From: Thinopyrum elongatum
Taxonomy: Eukaryota; Streptophyta; Magnoliopsida; Poales; Poaceae
Reading direction: 5' to 3'
DNA: 64,000 nt
Assembly (NCBI GenBank): GCA_011799875.1
Contig: CM022301.1
Span: forward strand, 329,114,929-329,178,928
The number at the start of each line of letters is the position of its first letter. The first letter of the stretch is position 1. Of the stretch, positions 44,297-55,959 are shown piece by piece. The position numbers were made by a program, and so were the translations under genes. The notes under the pieces are model-generated. The model saw only the letters and a program-made list of their open reading frames with translations, was not told the DNA's origin and did not search any database.

Positions 44297-45639
44297 CTGT
44301 TGACCTGCTGCAAAATTACTATGTACGGGCCATCATTGGTCCCCAAAAATCTTCAGAGGCTACTTTTGTGTCCGATATCGGGATCAACAGTCAAGTCCCA
44401 GTTATCTCCTTCACAGCAACGAATCCCACCCTTTCATCTGCCGACGTGCCATATTTTTTGCGTGCAACTCTAAGTGATGCTGCTCAAGTGAATAGCCTTG
44501 CTGCTCTCATTAAGGCATACGGCTGGAAGGAAGTAGTGCCCATCTATGAGGACACAGACTATGGCAGGGGCATCATACCCTACCTGGTTGATGCCCTCCA
44601 AGACTTCGGAGCTTCTGTGCCATACCACAGTGCAATCTCTCGATCAGCAAACAGTGACCAAGTTGAGCAAGAACTATACAAGCTAATGACAATGCCAACA
44701 AGAGTATACATTGTGCACATGTCATCGGCCTTTGGCTTTGGCTCCATTCTCTTCACAAAGGCCAAAGAGTTAGGAATGATGAGTGGAGCCTATGTGTGGA
44801 TTTTGACAGATGGGATTGCAAATGTTGTTGACTCGCTGAACCCTTCAGTTCTTGATGCAATGGATGGTGCATTGGGTGTGAGATTCCATGTGCCTAAATC
44901 GAAGGAACTTGATGACTTTACTAAGAGATGGAATGTGAGGTACAGGCAAGACAACCAGGATGACCCACCATTGCAACTAAGCATTTTTGGGCTCTGGGGT
45001 TATGATACTATTTGGGCCTTGGCACAAGCAGCAGAAAAGGTAAGCATGGACAATGCAATATTTCAGAAGCAGCAACACATAGAAAACTCAACGTGTCTTG
45101 GAACACTGGGAATTTCTACAATTGGTCCCAAACTTCTAGATGCAATCCTACAGCATAAGTTCAGAGGCTTAAGTGGTGATTTTGACCTTAGGAGTAGGCA
45201 GCTTCATTCTTCCATATTCCAGATAATTAATGTGGTTAGAAGAGAGTCGAAAGGAATAGGTTTCTGGACAGCAAAGCATGGAATAGTAGAGAATTTGAAT
45301 CAAAATGGATCAGAATACACATACCAAAACTCTATGCCTAATCTGACTCAAGTGGTTTGGCCAGGAGAAGTATCTTCCGTGCCTAAAGGGTGGCAAATTC
45401 CTACCAATGGAAAGAAGCTCCGAGTAGGTGTACTGACAAGTGGGTATCCTGAGCTTATGAAGGTTGAAAGGGATCCACTAACCAATGCAATAATTGCCAC
45501 TGGATATGCAATTGATGTATTTGAAGAGGTGTTAAAGCGACTCCCGTATGCAATCCCTTATGAATATGTAGCATTTCATAACGCACAAGGAGTAAGCCAT
45601 GGGAGCTATAATGATTTTGTCTACCAAGTTAATCTTGGG
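44297..45639 (+). CDS. GLR1 exon 2: amino-terminal domain and start of S1
   Basis: 1343 bp, fully open. It begins V-D-L-L-Q-N-Y-Y with I-I-G-P-Q and P-V-I-S-F-T-A-T, and carries the G-W-K-E-V-V-P-I-Y-E-D-T-D-Y-G-R-G block of the ANF-receptor-like fold. It ends with the S1 start (K-L-R-V-G-V, then Y-A-I-D-V-F-E-E-V and P-Y-A-I-P-Y-E-Y). Acceptor TTTGCACAG, donor GGG|GTAAG, phase 0 at the end. Confidence 0.93.
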
Positions 45640-46177
45640 GTAAGAAATTTTGGTTCTCACACTATCGATAACGTTATCACAGAAATAGGCATGCTTTCTT
45701 TATGGCATGAAATATTTTACTAAATTTACTATATTGTAGTTTTTTACAAAATTGTCTGCATATATTACTACTTGTACAATTTAATCATATTTTAGCAATT
45801 TTGCACACTCGTTTAAATTTTTTCTAGGCAACATTTTCCACCAGCTAGCCATACTGAATGCTGATTGCTACAAGTATAAGATAGATGGGCACAAGGGCTA
45901 ATTATGTCAGAAATTAAGGCATTACTTTCCTCCTTGTTCTATGTGCATATAGCTAAATAATATTTATTCTGGACGAAAAGATAATTACTGACTGTATGGT
46001 TTAACCAGTTAAGGATTGACTAGATGTATGCCCATACATGGCACCACTAGTGTTTCTTCTAAGATTATGGTAGAATTGATTGCTATAACCGTTGCATGCT
46101 TGCTGTTCGCTAATGTTTTCCACAAGCCTTAAAAATTCGTAACCTTTTTGGAGATTAAGGAGCATTACAGAGTATAC

Positions 46178-46196
46178 TTTTTTTTTTTTTGAGAAA
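46178..46196 (-). repeat. Minimal retroposition footprint in GLR1 intron 2
   Basis: A 19-bp insert, 13 T followed by GAGAAA, lies between two perfect copies of CATTACAGAGTATAC (46163-46177 and 46197-46211). On the minus strand this is TTTCTC plus poly(A). It looks like an extremely 5'-truncated retroposon or tail with its target duplication. Confidence 0.65.
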
Positions 46197-46272
46197 CATT
46201 ACAGAGTATACTGATCAAGTGATCACTGGTTTAAAGAAATATGGTATGCAACACTAAACGACATGCTTGCAG

Positions 46273-46576
46273 GTGTACCAAGTTGCAATCCGGGATATAA
46301 CTATCAGGTACAACAGAACTTCCTATGCTGATTTCACATTACCTTACACTGAATCTGGGATAGCAATGATTGTGCCAGTCAAGGATGGAACGACTAAGGA
46401 TACATGGATCTTCTTGAAGCCATTAACTGCTGACTTGTGGTTTGGAAGCATTGTATTCTTCATATTCACAGGGGCTGCCATCTGGCTATTGGAGCGACGA
46501 ATCGATAACAGTGAACTGACTGGTTCCATTTCCCGCCAGCTTGGAATAGCAATATATTTCCCCTTCTTTGCTGATA
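46273..46576 (+). CDS. GLR1 exon 3: rest of S1, M1 and pore region
   Basis: After TGCTTGCAG. Encodes D-I-T-I-R-Y-N-R-T-S-Y-A-D-F-T-L-P-Y-T-E-S-G, the typical S1 end, then M1 (W-F-G-S-I-V-F-F-I-F-T-G-A-A-I-W-L-L) and F-P-F-F-A-D. Donor GATA|GTAAGT, phase 1. Open throughout. Confidence 0.92.
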
Positions 46577-47531
46577 GTAAGTGACGATGTTACCATATTA
46601 TAATTTCTTACTTCTATACAAAATATTGCATATATAATCTCAAAGAGGGCGTTTCAGGGGAAAGAGAGAAAGTCAGGAGATCATCTTTCAGTTTTTTTCT
46701 GAGAAGTTTGAATTTTGAGTCAAAATCTGAAGCAAACAAAAAACTTCAGAACTGGTTTTGTCCTAAATCGTTGCTCATTTTGGGATGAAATCTAAAAAGT
46801 AGAGTCAGAGGATCATCTTTGATTTTAGATAATTATTTATATTTTTCTGGGCAGCCTAAATTTTGACACAAGATTTGAAGCAACAAAAATCATAACTCAA
46901 ACTGGCCAGAAAAATGTGAAACAATTACAGAAAATCAAAGATGAATAGAGGATCCCCTTAATCTACTGTTTAAATTCAGCCAAACGGAACAACGTTTCAA
47001 GAAAACATCAGTTCTGTAGTTTGTTGTGCCGTGTTGACGTGAAGGGGAGTTGATAGAAGTTGAGGTGGCAGACATGTAGGACAAAACCGCAGTCAACATC
47101 AGTTGGAGTTTGTAGTTTAAACAGAGAAGTTGGGAGGGTTGTAACTTTAACTTCATCAAGAATTGAGGGAGGCAATGCAGACTTCTCTCTGTTGGGAAAT
47201 TCATACTGACAAAGTTCTTGCTTCGAAAAAAAAACTGAACTTTATATAGTGTATAGAGTGAGCAGGAACCAGTACGTAATTAGGTACTCCCTCCGTAAAG
47301 AAATATAAGAGCGTTTATAATATATTTTCATGTCCTGTACCAGAAGTTCAGAACCGCAGAAAGTAACGCATAGCTGTGACAGACTGGAGGCTTTGGTCTA
47401 TAGCCTCAGTCCCAGAGCCATGATCCAGGTAGTTTAGGGTAGGAACAACAGCAGCATGCACATGGTATGCTGGGGGTCAGGAGGGAAGAAAATACGAGAG
47501 GGAGATAAATTAGTAACTTTGAGTTCATACA
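46577..47531. other. Left part of GLR1 intron 3
   Basis: No gene. A truncated Stowaway copy (only the left end, CTCCCTCCGTAAAGAAATA, at 47287-47317) matches the outer MITE of intron 1. The 46620-47280 stretch has no recognised feature. Confidence 0.5.
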
Positions 47532-47814
47532 TCTATAATACTTAAATAGTTCATCCCCACTATTCTATTTCTCTTGACATGCAGCCTATCCACCTCAGCA
47601 ACCTTGCCACCTCAACATTTTTCAACCAATGGCGTGATTCAACTCTGGTAATTTATTCTTTGAGATATTCAACTCTGGTAATTAATCACACCAGGCCTCC
47701 TCCGTCTTCCATTGAAGCCCATCAGTTGTAAAACCTAATAAAGAGAAGCCCATCAGTCATATCTCCGTATCCTGGCAGAACAGGCGACACTTTAAACCCC
47801 CACCCACGCAGCTC

Positions 47815-48200
47815 AGGCGGTGCCCTGCAACCCTGCCCTCCGGCGTTCACCCAGGAAACCACCCACTCATGCAAGCCATCTCCGCCGCCGCAGCCAGATC
47901 CGGTGCAGGTCCGCCGCTGCCTCCGACCAACAAGAATTGAGATTCTCTGTCGCTGGTTTTCGTCCGGCGCGCAGAACGTCGGCCTCCACGGATCCAGGTG
48001 CGCCGGTCAGATCCAACACCGGGAGCTGCAACACATGCATCAGGACCGCGCTGCTACCCTGCAGTCTGGACGCGCCCATCCTCGGCCACCTCAACGAACT
48101 CTTGAAGAGCGTCCTCCACCACCGCCCAGTTACCCAGAAGCGACGACGCCGCCAGCTCTCGGACGACTTCCCTGCTCCGGCAAAAGTGCCCTTTTAAATT
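47815..48200 (+). other. GC-rich captured block in the Helitron
   Basis: Sharp rise in GC with Pro/Arg/Ser-rich frames on both strands. A minus frame (48260-48054) includes R-E-V-V-R-E-L-A-A-S-S-L-L-G. Looks like a host exon or 5' UTR fragment; source not recognised. Confidence 0.4.
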
Positions 48201-48482
48201 GTGGAGCGGCATGGCTCTAATGGTCTCCAACATCAGGTTGGTGTCACACCTTTGATCCAAAATTGTGGCATGATGTCCAGGTTGCTCACGGTTAATCTGG
48301 TGTTCACTCTTGCATTATAGACCTCAAAAGCACATATGTAGTATTATATTTTTCATGGCATCCTCTCCTGCATCTACTCCGCACACAACAATTGTGCAGA
48401 ATGCATGCCCTCCACTAACTCCCTCCCCTCCATGTTCAGACCGATCAAGGGTTCCCAGGATTTGGGTTGCTGTGTCCGACTA

Positions 48483-48554
48483 ATGGGGAAGATGTTGGAT
48501 AGGGTCAAGGGCGCAGTCAAGTGGTTCAACACCAGAAAGTGGTTCTCAGGGTAA
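48483..48554 (+). pseudogene. Fragment of a cold-shock-domain protein gene
   Basis: ATG followed by codons for R-V-K-G-A-V-K-W-F-N-T-R-K, the hallmark N-terminus of plant cold-shock-domain (CSP/GRP2) RNA chaperones. The reading frame changes right after and stops at TAA 48552-48554, before the RNP1 motif is complete. It lies within the Helitron and is read as captured coding sequence. Confidence 0.75.
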
Positions 48555-50793
48555 TGTCAACTACATGGGGCATAACGGCATATATCTATCAGCCCTCTGA
48601 TCTTCCCTTCTTTGTTCTCTCCCTCCCTCTCAATTCCCCATAAATTTCTTCAGTGATATGTGATGCTGCTGTTGATGTAGATACGTTCAACTGATATTCC
48701 GAGGAGAAGTTTTCATTTACCTTCTATTTCCGAGGCAACTGCCACAACATCTCGGGCTGCAATGGCTTGCCAATTAAAACCCCTAATCTGTCTAATGTTT
48801 CTTTGTGCAGATGTTTTAATCTTTGTTGGCAAGGTCTTTGATGAAACTGGTGTGGTTGAAAAAAAATGTTGGTAATCTTTATGCTCCATTGCCTACCCAA
48901 TATGTCTTTTGAAACATTGATGCAGTCATTGATAATGAATTCATTAGTTCATATAGCAGGTCATTATTTGCAATTTTGAAAAGAAGGATTCAATAAGTTT
49001 ATGATCCATATTTATCTTCAGAATTCCCAGTTATGTGTCGTAAGAATAAGATCCGGTGTCTCTTATGATATATTGCTATCTTGATAATATTTGGCATTGC
49101 ATAGATTGAACGACCAGTTCTGTCACAGTTCATTATTCGTACAAATAGCTGATTTTGTTGAGAAAAGCTTTGTTTTATACTTCTATAATTGCTATCTGCC
49201 CTATGTGCAGATTCTTTTTGAATATTTGGCGAAAAGTTTTATGATAAAAACAACGTAGGCCAGCGAGCGATCTTACTTATGTATATACTATTGTCACCCG
49301 CCATTGTTTTCCTAAGTCCGATGCATACATCCAAGAAGCGTGCGATTTCAAAAGTGTTTCTACAGCACCAAATATACTGATGCACTATCAGGTGTCTTAT
49401 GTCCAGTCTTATTCCTGCTAATATCTTCTTCATGGTAACATTACCAGGTCATTCTTCTTACATACATTCACTAAGTTGTCTTTCTTTTGTGCCAGCTACC
49501 TTATACCTCCTTCACATTAACATTATAGGTGAAGCTGCCGCCAACAAAGATTGAAGCATGCATGTAGGCTTGCCATACATGGTGTATTTACTATTTTTTG
49601 GTATGTACAATGCCGGGATAGTAATACTCTTTTTATTGTTCCGGTTGTTTGTTGTATATATACTTATATCCTAAGATCTGGAGCAATATATTCCCATTCA
49701 ACAGATTATGCGTATTAAATTGATTTGTATGCTCTTCGGATCTGTACCTTTCTTTGTACGATATATCAAGTTTTCTTATTGAGTTCATTGTCATACATCA
49801 GTGATAACAATGTCATGTAGATGTACATGGGTGATAACCTGACTAAAGGGCCATGGTCTGTTGTAATGATCAGGATTGCTACAATTCAGCCTGGGAGTAT
49901 TTAAAATATTTCCCTCAATTGCTATCTTAGCTGATCTATGAGCTTCAGAGTTGTGGTCCCTGGTGATATGGAATACTTAAACAGAGTAAGGATTTGCGAT
50001 AGCACAAAAATCTACTAGAAGGTTTCAGATTTCTCGGTTTCCAGTTTCAGGCATCGGCAATCTAGGAGTTGTAGCTTTGGCAAGAGATAGATTTTCTATG
50101 AGGATAGCTGCTTCCTGAAGATGTATTCTGATGTAATGATGTATGCGTTTAAGTTTAGGTGCTTCCGCTTCAAGCTTCCACCCATGATGTATGTGTTGTA
50201 AGTGTGCTTTCATGGTCAAGGAATTTTGGTTCATCATTTGCATTATTGTCCATAAACCATACATAAAATTATTGTTGGAACTTTGTGATGATACTTAGAA
50301 TGAATGCATAAATACAATTGTTTCATTGGTTGACAAGCTTTCTGTAATTTGTGCGATTGAAGTAATATTGATCTATCATTTTGCAAATGTGGTTTGCATG
50401 AGCTTACAAGCATAACACATCAGAGCTAAAATTCATTTCTTCTCATATCTTATTTATTGTTTAGGAATACGCCTCATGAGTTTTTAGAATTTAGTATATA
50501 CTAATTTCCCGCAGCAACGCGCGGGGCATCATCTAGTTATATATGCAACTGGCACTGCAAATATCAGAATTTTATTTTGGTGAAGTAGCACTTGATGGTA
50601 TTAGGTCAATTTTCCTCAGTGGTTTGTGCTACTAATGATCAGTTACCTAGTGTTGTGTGAAATGTACTCGATTTATTTTCATAATTGTTTGATTTTGTAT
50701 TAAGAAAATGAAGGATGCTGTCATGCTAAGAATCAATTCAGTATTTGTGTTCCATTTAAAGCTGCTGATATATGGTTGTTTACCATTTTGCAG

Positions 50794-51200
50794 AGGAGAG
50801 GGTGGGAAGTATTTTGTCTAGATTGGTTATCATTGTATGGGTTTTTATTCTCCTCGTTATTACATCAAGTTATACAGCCAATTTATCATCAATGCTTACT
50901 GTGCAGCAGCTTCAACCCACAGTAACTGATGTCCATGAACTCCTTAAGAAAGGGGAATATGTAGGGTACAAAAATGGCTCTTACTTAGGGGACCTATTAG
51001 AACAAATTGGTTTTGACAGAAGAAAGATCAAGGCATACAGTAATCCAGACGATTTTGATGATGCACTCTATAAAGGGAGCAAAAATGGTGGTATTGCTGC
51101 CGTCATAGATGAAGTTCCATACATCAAAATATTCCTCTCTAAGCATTGCAAAAGTTATACAATGGTCGGACCAATTTACAAGTCTGAAGGTTTTGGCTTT
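50794..51200 (+). CDS. GLR1 exon 4: M3 and S2
   Basis: After ATTTTGCAG. Encodes S-I-L-S-R-L-V-I-I-V-W-V-F-I-L-L-V-I-T, the channel signature S-Y-T-A-N-L-S-S-M-L, then S2 with P-T-V-T-D-V-H-E-L, Y-V-G-Y-K-N-G-S-Y, N-G-G-I-A-A-V-I-D-E-V-P-Y and G-F-G-F. Donor TTT|GTAAGT, phase 0. Open throughout. Confidence 0.93.
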
Positions 51201-51952
51201 GTAAGTGAGCTATTGCCAGATAATTTTTGCACATTAGATACCTCTAAAGTGTAAAGTATAAAAGGACTAGGAAAGTTATACTGGAAAGCTACTCAGACTT
51301 AGAAAAGGGACCGACTCATAAAAGAGCATATTTACCATAACATGAGTATATATGGAAATATAGATATACATTAACAAAGTTGCTGCATGACCAATGAACA
51401 GTGCTAAGACCCAAGATGATAACAAACCAGGGGGGAGTACAAAGATGATAACAAACCAATGCAGTCTAACAAGACAATGCCTGGTATGGAGGTCATCATT
51501 CTCCGCAATCTTTTACTGCAGTTAGTTCTTTAAAAACTTCAAGTCATATTGTTAGATGTAGTAACAAACACTACTGGCCAGTGATGAGGTTTACGCACTA
51601 CGTAGTGCACATTGGAACATATAGGTACACTGGACGAGAAGCAAATACAGTGAAAATCATATATATAGTTCTAGAATAAAATTTGTATTGACCAAAGACG
51701 TCAAGTCATACACAAAGAAGAAATATAGATAGCGGAGTGGCATATTACACTAGTATCAGGTTGACAGATTCTATCGACCAAAACTTGAAACCATATCTTG
51801 CTCAAAAAGAAAAAGGAAACACTTCAATCCCAGAGGCACTTGTTTACAGAAACTGTAAATATGTACCATGTTATTTATGTCCACTTTCGTGTCGAAAATA
51901 ATTTTTGAACTCCTATTAGTTTGTATAATATTGAATATGTTTACTTGCGTAG

Positions 51953-52394
51953 GCATTCCCCTCTGGTCGACGACTTCTAAAGGGCAATCCTCAGCATAAC
52001 AGAGGGAGATACTATGATTCAGATAGAAAGGAAATGGATAGGAGACCAACATGCCTGTCAGAATGACGGCACCACCATCGGGTCAAGCAGTCTAAAATTC
52101 AAAAACTTTTCAGGACTCTTTCTGCTCACAGGAGTTGCTTCAACTTCTGCCCTTTTGATAGCCCTCGTGATGTTTCTCTACAAGAGGTACAAGATAAGGA
52201 ACAGCACAGGTCAGATTGAGACGACTGCAGATTCTAACCCGACACACAACATGCAGTTAACTATACCAGATGATTCAGATAGCTACGTCGGCCAACAAGA
52301 GATAGAGATATCCAGAGAACTCACAAGCCCGTGTTCAGAAGTCCAAACAAGTACAGATTTTACACCTCATGGAACACCATGCAATGGTTTGTAG
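51953..52394 (+). pseudogene. GLR1 exon 5: end of S2, M4 and C-tail, frameshifted
   Basis: Acceptor GCGTAG. The exon begins in phase with A-F-P, then about 11 bases are missing relative to the usual F-P-K-G-S-P block, so the entry frame runs into unrelated sequence and stops about 40 codons later. The original frame carries P-L-V-D-D-F, then TAA (51978-51980), then R-A-I-L-S-I-T-E-G-D and M4 (S-G-L-F-L-L-T-G-V-A-S) with a tail ending in C-N-G-L and TAG at 52392. So two independent lesions lie within 25 bases. Confidence 0.88.
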
Positions 52395-53530
52395 CGCCAT
52401 GTTAAGTCAGCCTTATTCCTTATTCAGGTTCTCAGTCTCATGTGTGTATTTGCCTGGTCATCTTTTGTTCTCATGTGTGTATTTGCCTGTGTAGTATGTA
52501 TGAATGCTGGCAGTCATGCCTGCTACCTGCATGCCAGTGCAGCAGCAATGCAATTTGTAACCTTATTATGTAATGTATTCTAATTTTGCTCAGGTTCCAA
52601 GTGTAAATCAACAATCTATCAGTATAAGACTGTAATCCAAGGAGTATCAAGGTAACTTGAACTACAATTTGGCACCTGTGCAATGTGTCCGTGTCCCTGT
52701 CGAGGTCTTCCGAGAGCATTGTCCCCTTTCTTCCAGTTTCAACCTGAACAAATGCTCAGGTTCCAATGATCGCATTTCATCAGACACCCTAGAAGGCGAG
52801 ACAAGGAGCCAAAAAACCAAGAAAATCTTCCCATGCCATGGAAGGTGACCATCACAGCATGGCAATGTACAAAAGAAAATCTGACTTTAAAACCTGGATT
52901 GTTTTGGGCTCATACAGCCTGAATATATATATCGAAATAGAAAAACAAAATCATACTTCAATTACGAAGTACTTGCTTTATGATTCAATTGAGATTGCTC
53001 CGGTTATTTAAAGAAGAAGCTAATTAAACCATGGATGCATGGAATATATCAGTAGCAGGGGGCAAATCAAGATGCGCCAGCCTACAAAACTTCAGAAGCT
53101 AGTTGGGGTTTAACTAATGATCGACGCTAAAATGCTCATACATCAGAAATATGAGACAACAGGAAAGCGATGGGCTACTACCGGGAACAGAGATGGAACC
53201 CTCTGTCCCGGCAGGGTCAACAAACAAGTCTAGAAATGATAAATGTGTTAAAAAACCGCTTTCTAAGCATCATCGTAGTAGGTGAGATAAACTCATCTTA
53301 GAACATAAACATGCACGTGTCAAGGAGAAAAAAAAAACAAATGGTGTGGAGGGAGAAAGAACAAGTATTTATTTTATTTTTCGTTCCCTTTTGTTCAACC
53401 TCATTTTTCGGGCAAACCAAGCTTTTCAACCTCATAATACTCTGAACATAGTGATAGTATGGCTAACCAAGCTATTCAATCTCATTTTTCGGGCAAACAA
53501 GATGTCAGAAGAATAGAGACGGAGTATATT
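52395..53530. other. GLR1 3' flank, no gene seen
   Basis: AT-rich; the beginning may be the 3' UTR. A short direct repeat, TCATTTTTCGGGCAAAC, occurs at 53402 and 53483. Nothing else recognised. Confidence 0.5.
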
Positions 53531-53534
53531 AGTA

Positions 53535-53835
53535 CCAATCTTCAAGAACGAGGGGGATGTTCAGAGTTGTACTAATTACCATGGAATTAAGCTGATGAGC
53601 CATACAATGAAGCTATGGGAGAGAGTCATTGAGCACCGCTTAGGAAGAATGACAAGCATGACCCAAAATCAGTTTGGTTTCATGCCTGAGAAGTCGACCA
53701 TGGAAACAATTTTCTTGGTATGACAACTTATGGAGAGATACAGGGAGCAAAAGAAGGACATGCATATGGTGTCCATCGACTTGGAGAAGGCTTATGATAA
53801 GATACCATGGAATGTCATGTGATGGGGCGTCTTGA
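53535..53835 (+). pseudogene. LINE reverse transcriptase fragment
   Basis: About 100 codons in one frame covering RT blocks: P-I-F-K-N-E-G-D...N-Y-H-G-I-K-L, then Q-N-Q-F-G-F-M-P and [10 protein letters not shown]. These are typical of plant LINE/non-LTR RTs. The Y-A/M-D-D block is not reached. Two in-frame TGA codons (about 53719 and 53819) interrupt it; both fit loss of an Arg or Trp codon. A dead remnant. Confidence 0.85.
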
Positions 53836-54034
53836 TAGGAGCAGGGCGTCTGACATATGGGTCTGTTTTGTCAGTATTGTTTGCTCAACGGCCAGTTGCA
53901 TAAATTGCGCTCACGAAAAGACAGTTGCATCCTCGCAAAAAAGAAGAAGAAGAGTTGCACGCATTGGTGATTATTGGTGTTAGCTGCCTCCATTGGCTGA
54001 CACGCGTCCCCCGCTTACCACGTGTACCATTCTG

Positions 54035-54530
54035 CTCCCTCCGTTTTAAAATATATTTGAAGTTTTATGTTTATCTTCAATCATTTTTTTAAGTTTGATC
54101 AATTTTATATAATTTTTTTGCTAATATATATGACATCAAATATGTACATTATAGAAACTATATTATGATGAATGCAACGAAGCTAATTTGATGTTGTAGG
54201 TGTTGATTTTTTTTACTTCTTCCGTTCCACAATGTAGTGCATACTACCAATTTTATAGAATAAATATCGTCATGCAAATATTAATTAATTAAATATAAAA
54301 ATTCACTTCATAATCAATCTAATAATACTCCGGAGTACTATCTTTTGTATTGGGGATGTTGATGTCTTTTTGTATAAACTTGGTCAAATATCATATATGT
54401 TTGAGTTTTGAGAAAAACAAATGTGCACCATACTGTGGAACGGTCCGAGCGGAAGGAATATAAAATTAGTCAAACTTCAAAATTTGACGTGAAACAAACT
54501 TAGAACTTTAACATTTCAAAACGAAGGGAG
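54035..54530. mobile_element. Mariner/Stowaway-like element, with another MITE inside
   Basis: Ends CTCCCTCCGTTTTAAAATAT and ATTTCAAAACGAAGGGAG form imperfect inverted repeats, followed by TA on the right only. The inner element occupies 54216-54458. Confidence 0.6.
54216..54458. mobile_element. Nested MITE (243 bp)
   Basis: Left end CTTCTTCCGTTCCACAATGT, right end ACTGTGGAACGGTCCGAGCG then GAAGGAA, with TA on both sides. A small insertion interrupts the right arm. Confidence 0.6.
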
Positions 54531-54539
54531 TAGATATTT

Positions 54540-55204
54540 CTCAGAGCATCCCATCCCCTTACTATATATCTACTCTCTTTCCATCTTTCTCTGTCAGTCC
54601 AATCCTCAGCTACCGCCACCGCAGCCAGGTGTCGCCATGCTATTGCTACAGCTGCTATTGCAGAGCAGCCGAGCACTCCCCCATCATTGTCGCGCTCACA
54701 CCGACAAACCGTGATGTTGCAAGTGTTGCTGCACGCGGACCACCCCACCACCGCGCTGCTGCAGGAGTCGTTGCCAACCACCATCTCCTCGCCTACTACG
54801 AGCCAGCCGCCGGGTTATTGCAAGGTCGCTAGCATTGCTGCAAGGGGACGTTGCCGAGCGTGTGCGAGGTTGTTGGCATCCGCTCCAAACTGGTGTGGCG
54901 GATGTTACAGCGGCATTGCAACTTGTTGCGAGGCGGCAGTGGCGTCCGACAGTCCACTACGAACCGTTGTGGCTGCTGCAAGAGATGTTACGGGGTGGTG
55001 ATCCAGGATGGAGAGGAAAGTGGTGATATACAGGGACAAGGAGGACGGTGCATATATCCTACAACTCCTACACACGAGATCGTACGGGTGACAAGCCAAC
55101 TGATCCTTGCCACGGATCAGCCGGCTGACTCCTAGTAGCAGCCTTAAGTCAAGCAGCTACATGTTGTAGACTTCAAGCTATGGGTTAGGAAAAGAAAGGC
55201 GCGT
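54540..55204. other. GC-rich unassigned sequence
   Basis: Contains repeated TTGCTGCA/TGTTGCAA words and several overlapping frames of about 60-100 codons on both strands, none recognisable. Likely a dispersed repeat or remnant rather than a gene. Confidence 0.4.
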
Positions 55205-55672
55205 TAAAAGCATATCCAACCGGATTGGACAAATTTGATCGCCTAAATGTCTGCAAACGCATATGCGGACACCTTCGGTCCACCCCTCGTTTGTCTACCT
55301 GGACAACCACACCCTTCATATTCAAACCTCATTTTCATGCAAATACATGCATGTAGACCAGGTAGCACACAACTAATTCATCACCAATTCAACACAAACC
55401 AAAATGAATCATGATTTAACAATTCAACATAAGCCAAAAAATCAACAATTCATGCATAGGCGATACACAAATGAATCAATCACCTTCCTTGTTGCACTCA
55501 TTGATCTCCCTCTTCTTGTTGAGGAACCACTCCTTGATTTCGTCATTCAAGAGGCTAGTATCTTGAAACATAATTCTCGACTCCTATGTGTCGCAAGCCT
55601 CGCCTTCTCTTTCTCAATCTGAATTGACTCAAATGTCTTCACCTTTTCAAGCTCCCATTTTGCCCATTTTTC

Positions 55673-55959
55673 TTACTTATCCATGTCTATCATCTCCCTC
55701 TCAGTGTTCAACATCTTGGATGGTGGCCCATCTATGTTGGGGAGAGCCCTGTTGTGGATGGTATGGATACGTTGCGGCTCCACACAGTGCTTGTATTCAT
55801 GGTACCAAGCATGGATATTTTGCCAATACTTCGAGCCCTTTTGCTCGGTTTCACAAATAGGATCCATGCTTGTGGCCAACCAAGCTCTAACAACAAGACA
55901 TCTTCATGGGTTGAGAATGATGGCCCTCTTGCATTTGGAGACTTTTTTTTAGTACCCAA
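55673..55959 (-). pseudogene. Myb/SANT-like protein fragment of the Harbinger-like element
   Basis: Two minus frames (55959-55732 and 55879-55673) join to R-G-P-S-F-S-T-H-E-D-V-L-L-L, then S-M-D-P-I-C-E-T-E-Q-K-G-S-K-Y-W-Q-N-I and H-E-Y-K-H. This resembles the trihelix/SANT-like proteins that accompany PIF/Harbinger transposases and help DNA binding. The frame change near 55870 disables it. Confidence 0.6.

Larger units (their letters stand above)
47532..50536 (+). mobile_element. Complete non-autonomous Helitron in GLR1 intron 3
   Basis: 3005 bp from TCTATAATACTTAAATAGTTC (A before) to CTAG 50533-50536 (T after), so an exact A^T insertion. A perfect 3' hairpin, CCCGC-AGCAACGC-GCGGG (50508-50525), lies seven bases before CTAG. 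It contains a GC-rich exon-like block (47810-48200) and a cold-shock-domain fragment (48483), both plus strand. No Rep/helicase. The Helitron is in the same orientation as GLR1. Confidence 0.85.
43121..52394 (+). pseudogene. GLR1: glutamate-receptor-like channel gene, clade II type, probably non-functional
   Basis: Five exons: about 43121-43427, 44297-45639, 46273-46576, 50794-51200 and 51953-52394, with GT/AG borders; about 930 codons, the usual GLR length. Order: signal-like hydrophobic stretch, amino-terminal ligand-binding-like domain (exons 1-2), S1 (from about 45410), M1 (about 46436-46500), pore region, M3 with S-Y-T-A-N-L (50815-50885), S2, M4 (about 52110-52175) and a polar tail. Plant GLRs are plasma-membrane or endomembrane cation channels gated by amino acids, acting in calcium signalling. 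Lesions: exon 1 has no ATG, and exon 5 has a deletion of about 11 bases and a TAA. Exons 2-4 are fully open. A 3-kb Helitron sits in intron 3. The best match by memory is the GLR2.7/2.8 group. Confidence 0.88.

Noticed and set aside
54629..55135. Plus-strand frames of 60-104 codons after a possible TATATA sequence
   Set aside because: Frames overlap each other, have repetitive TTGCTGCA words and no recognisable domain; no support for a gene.
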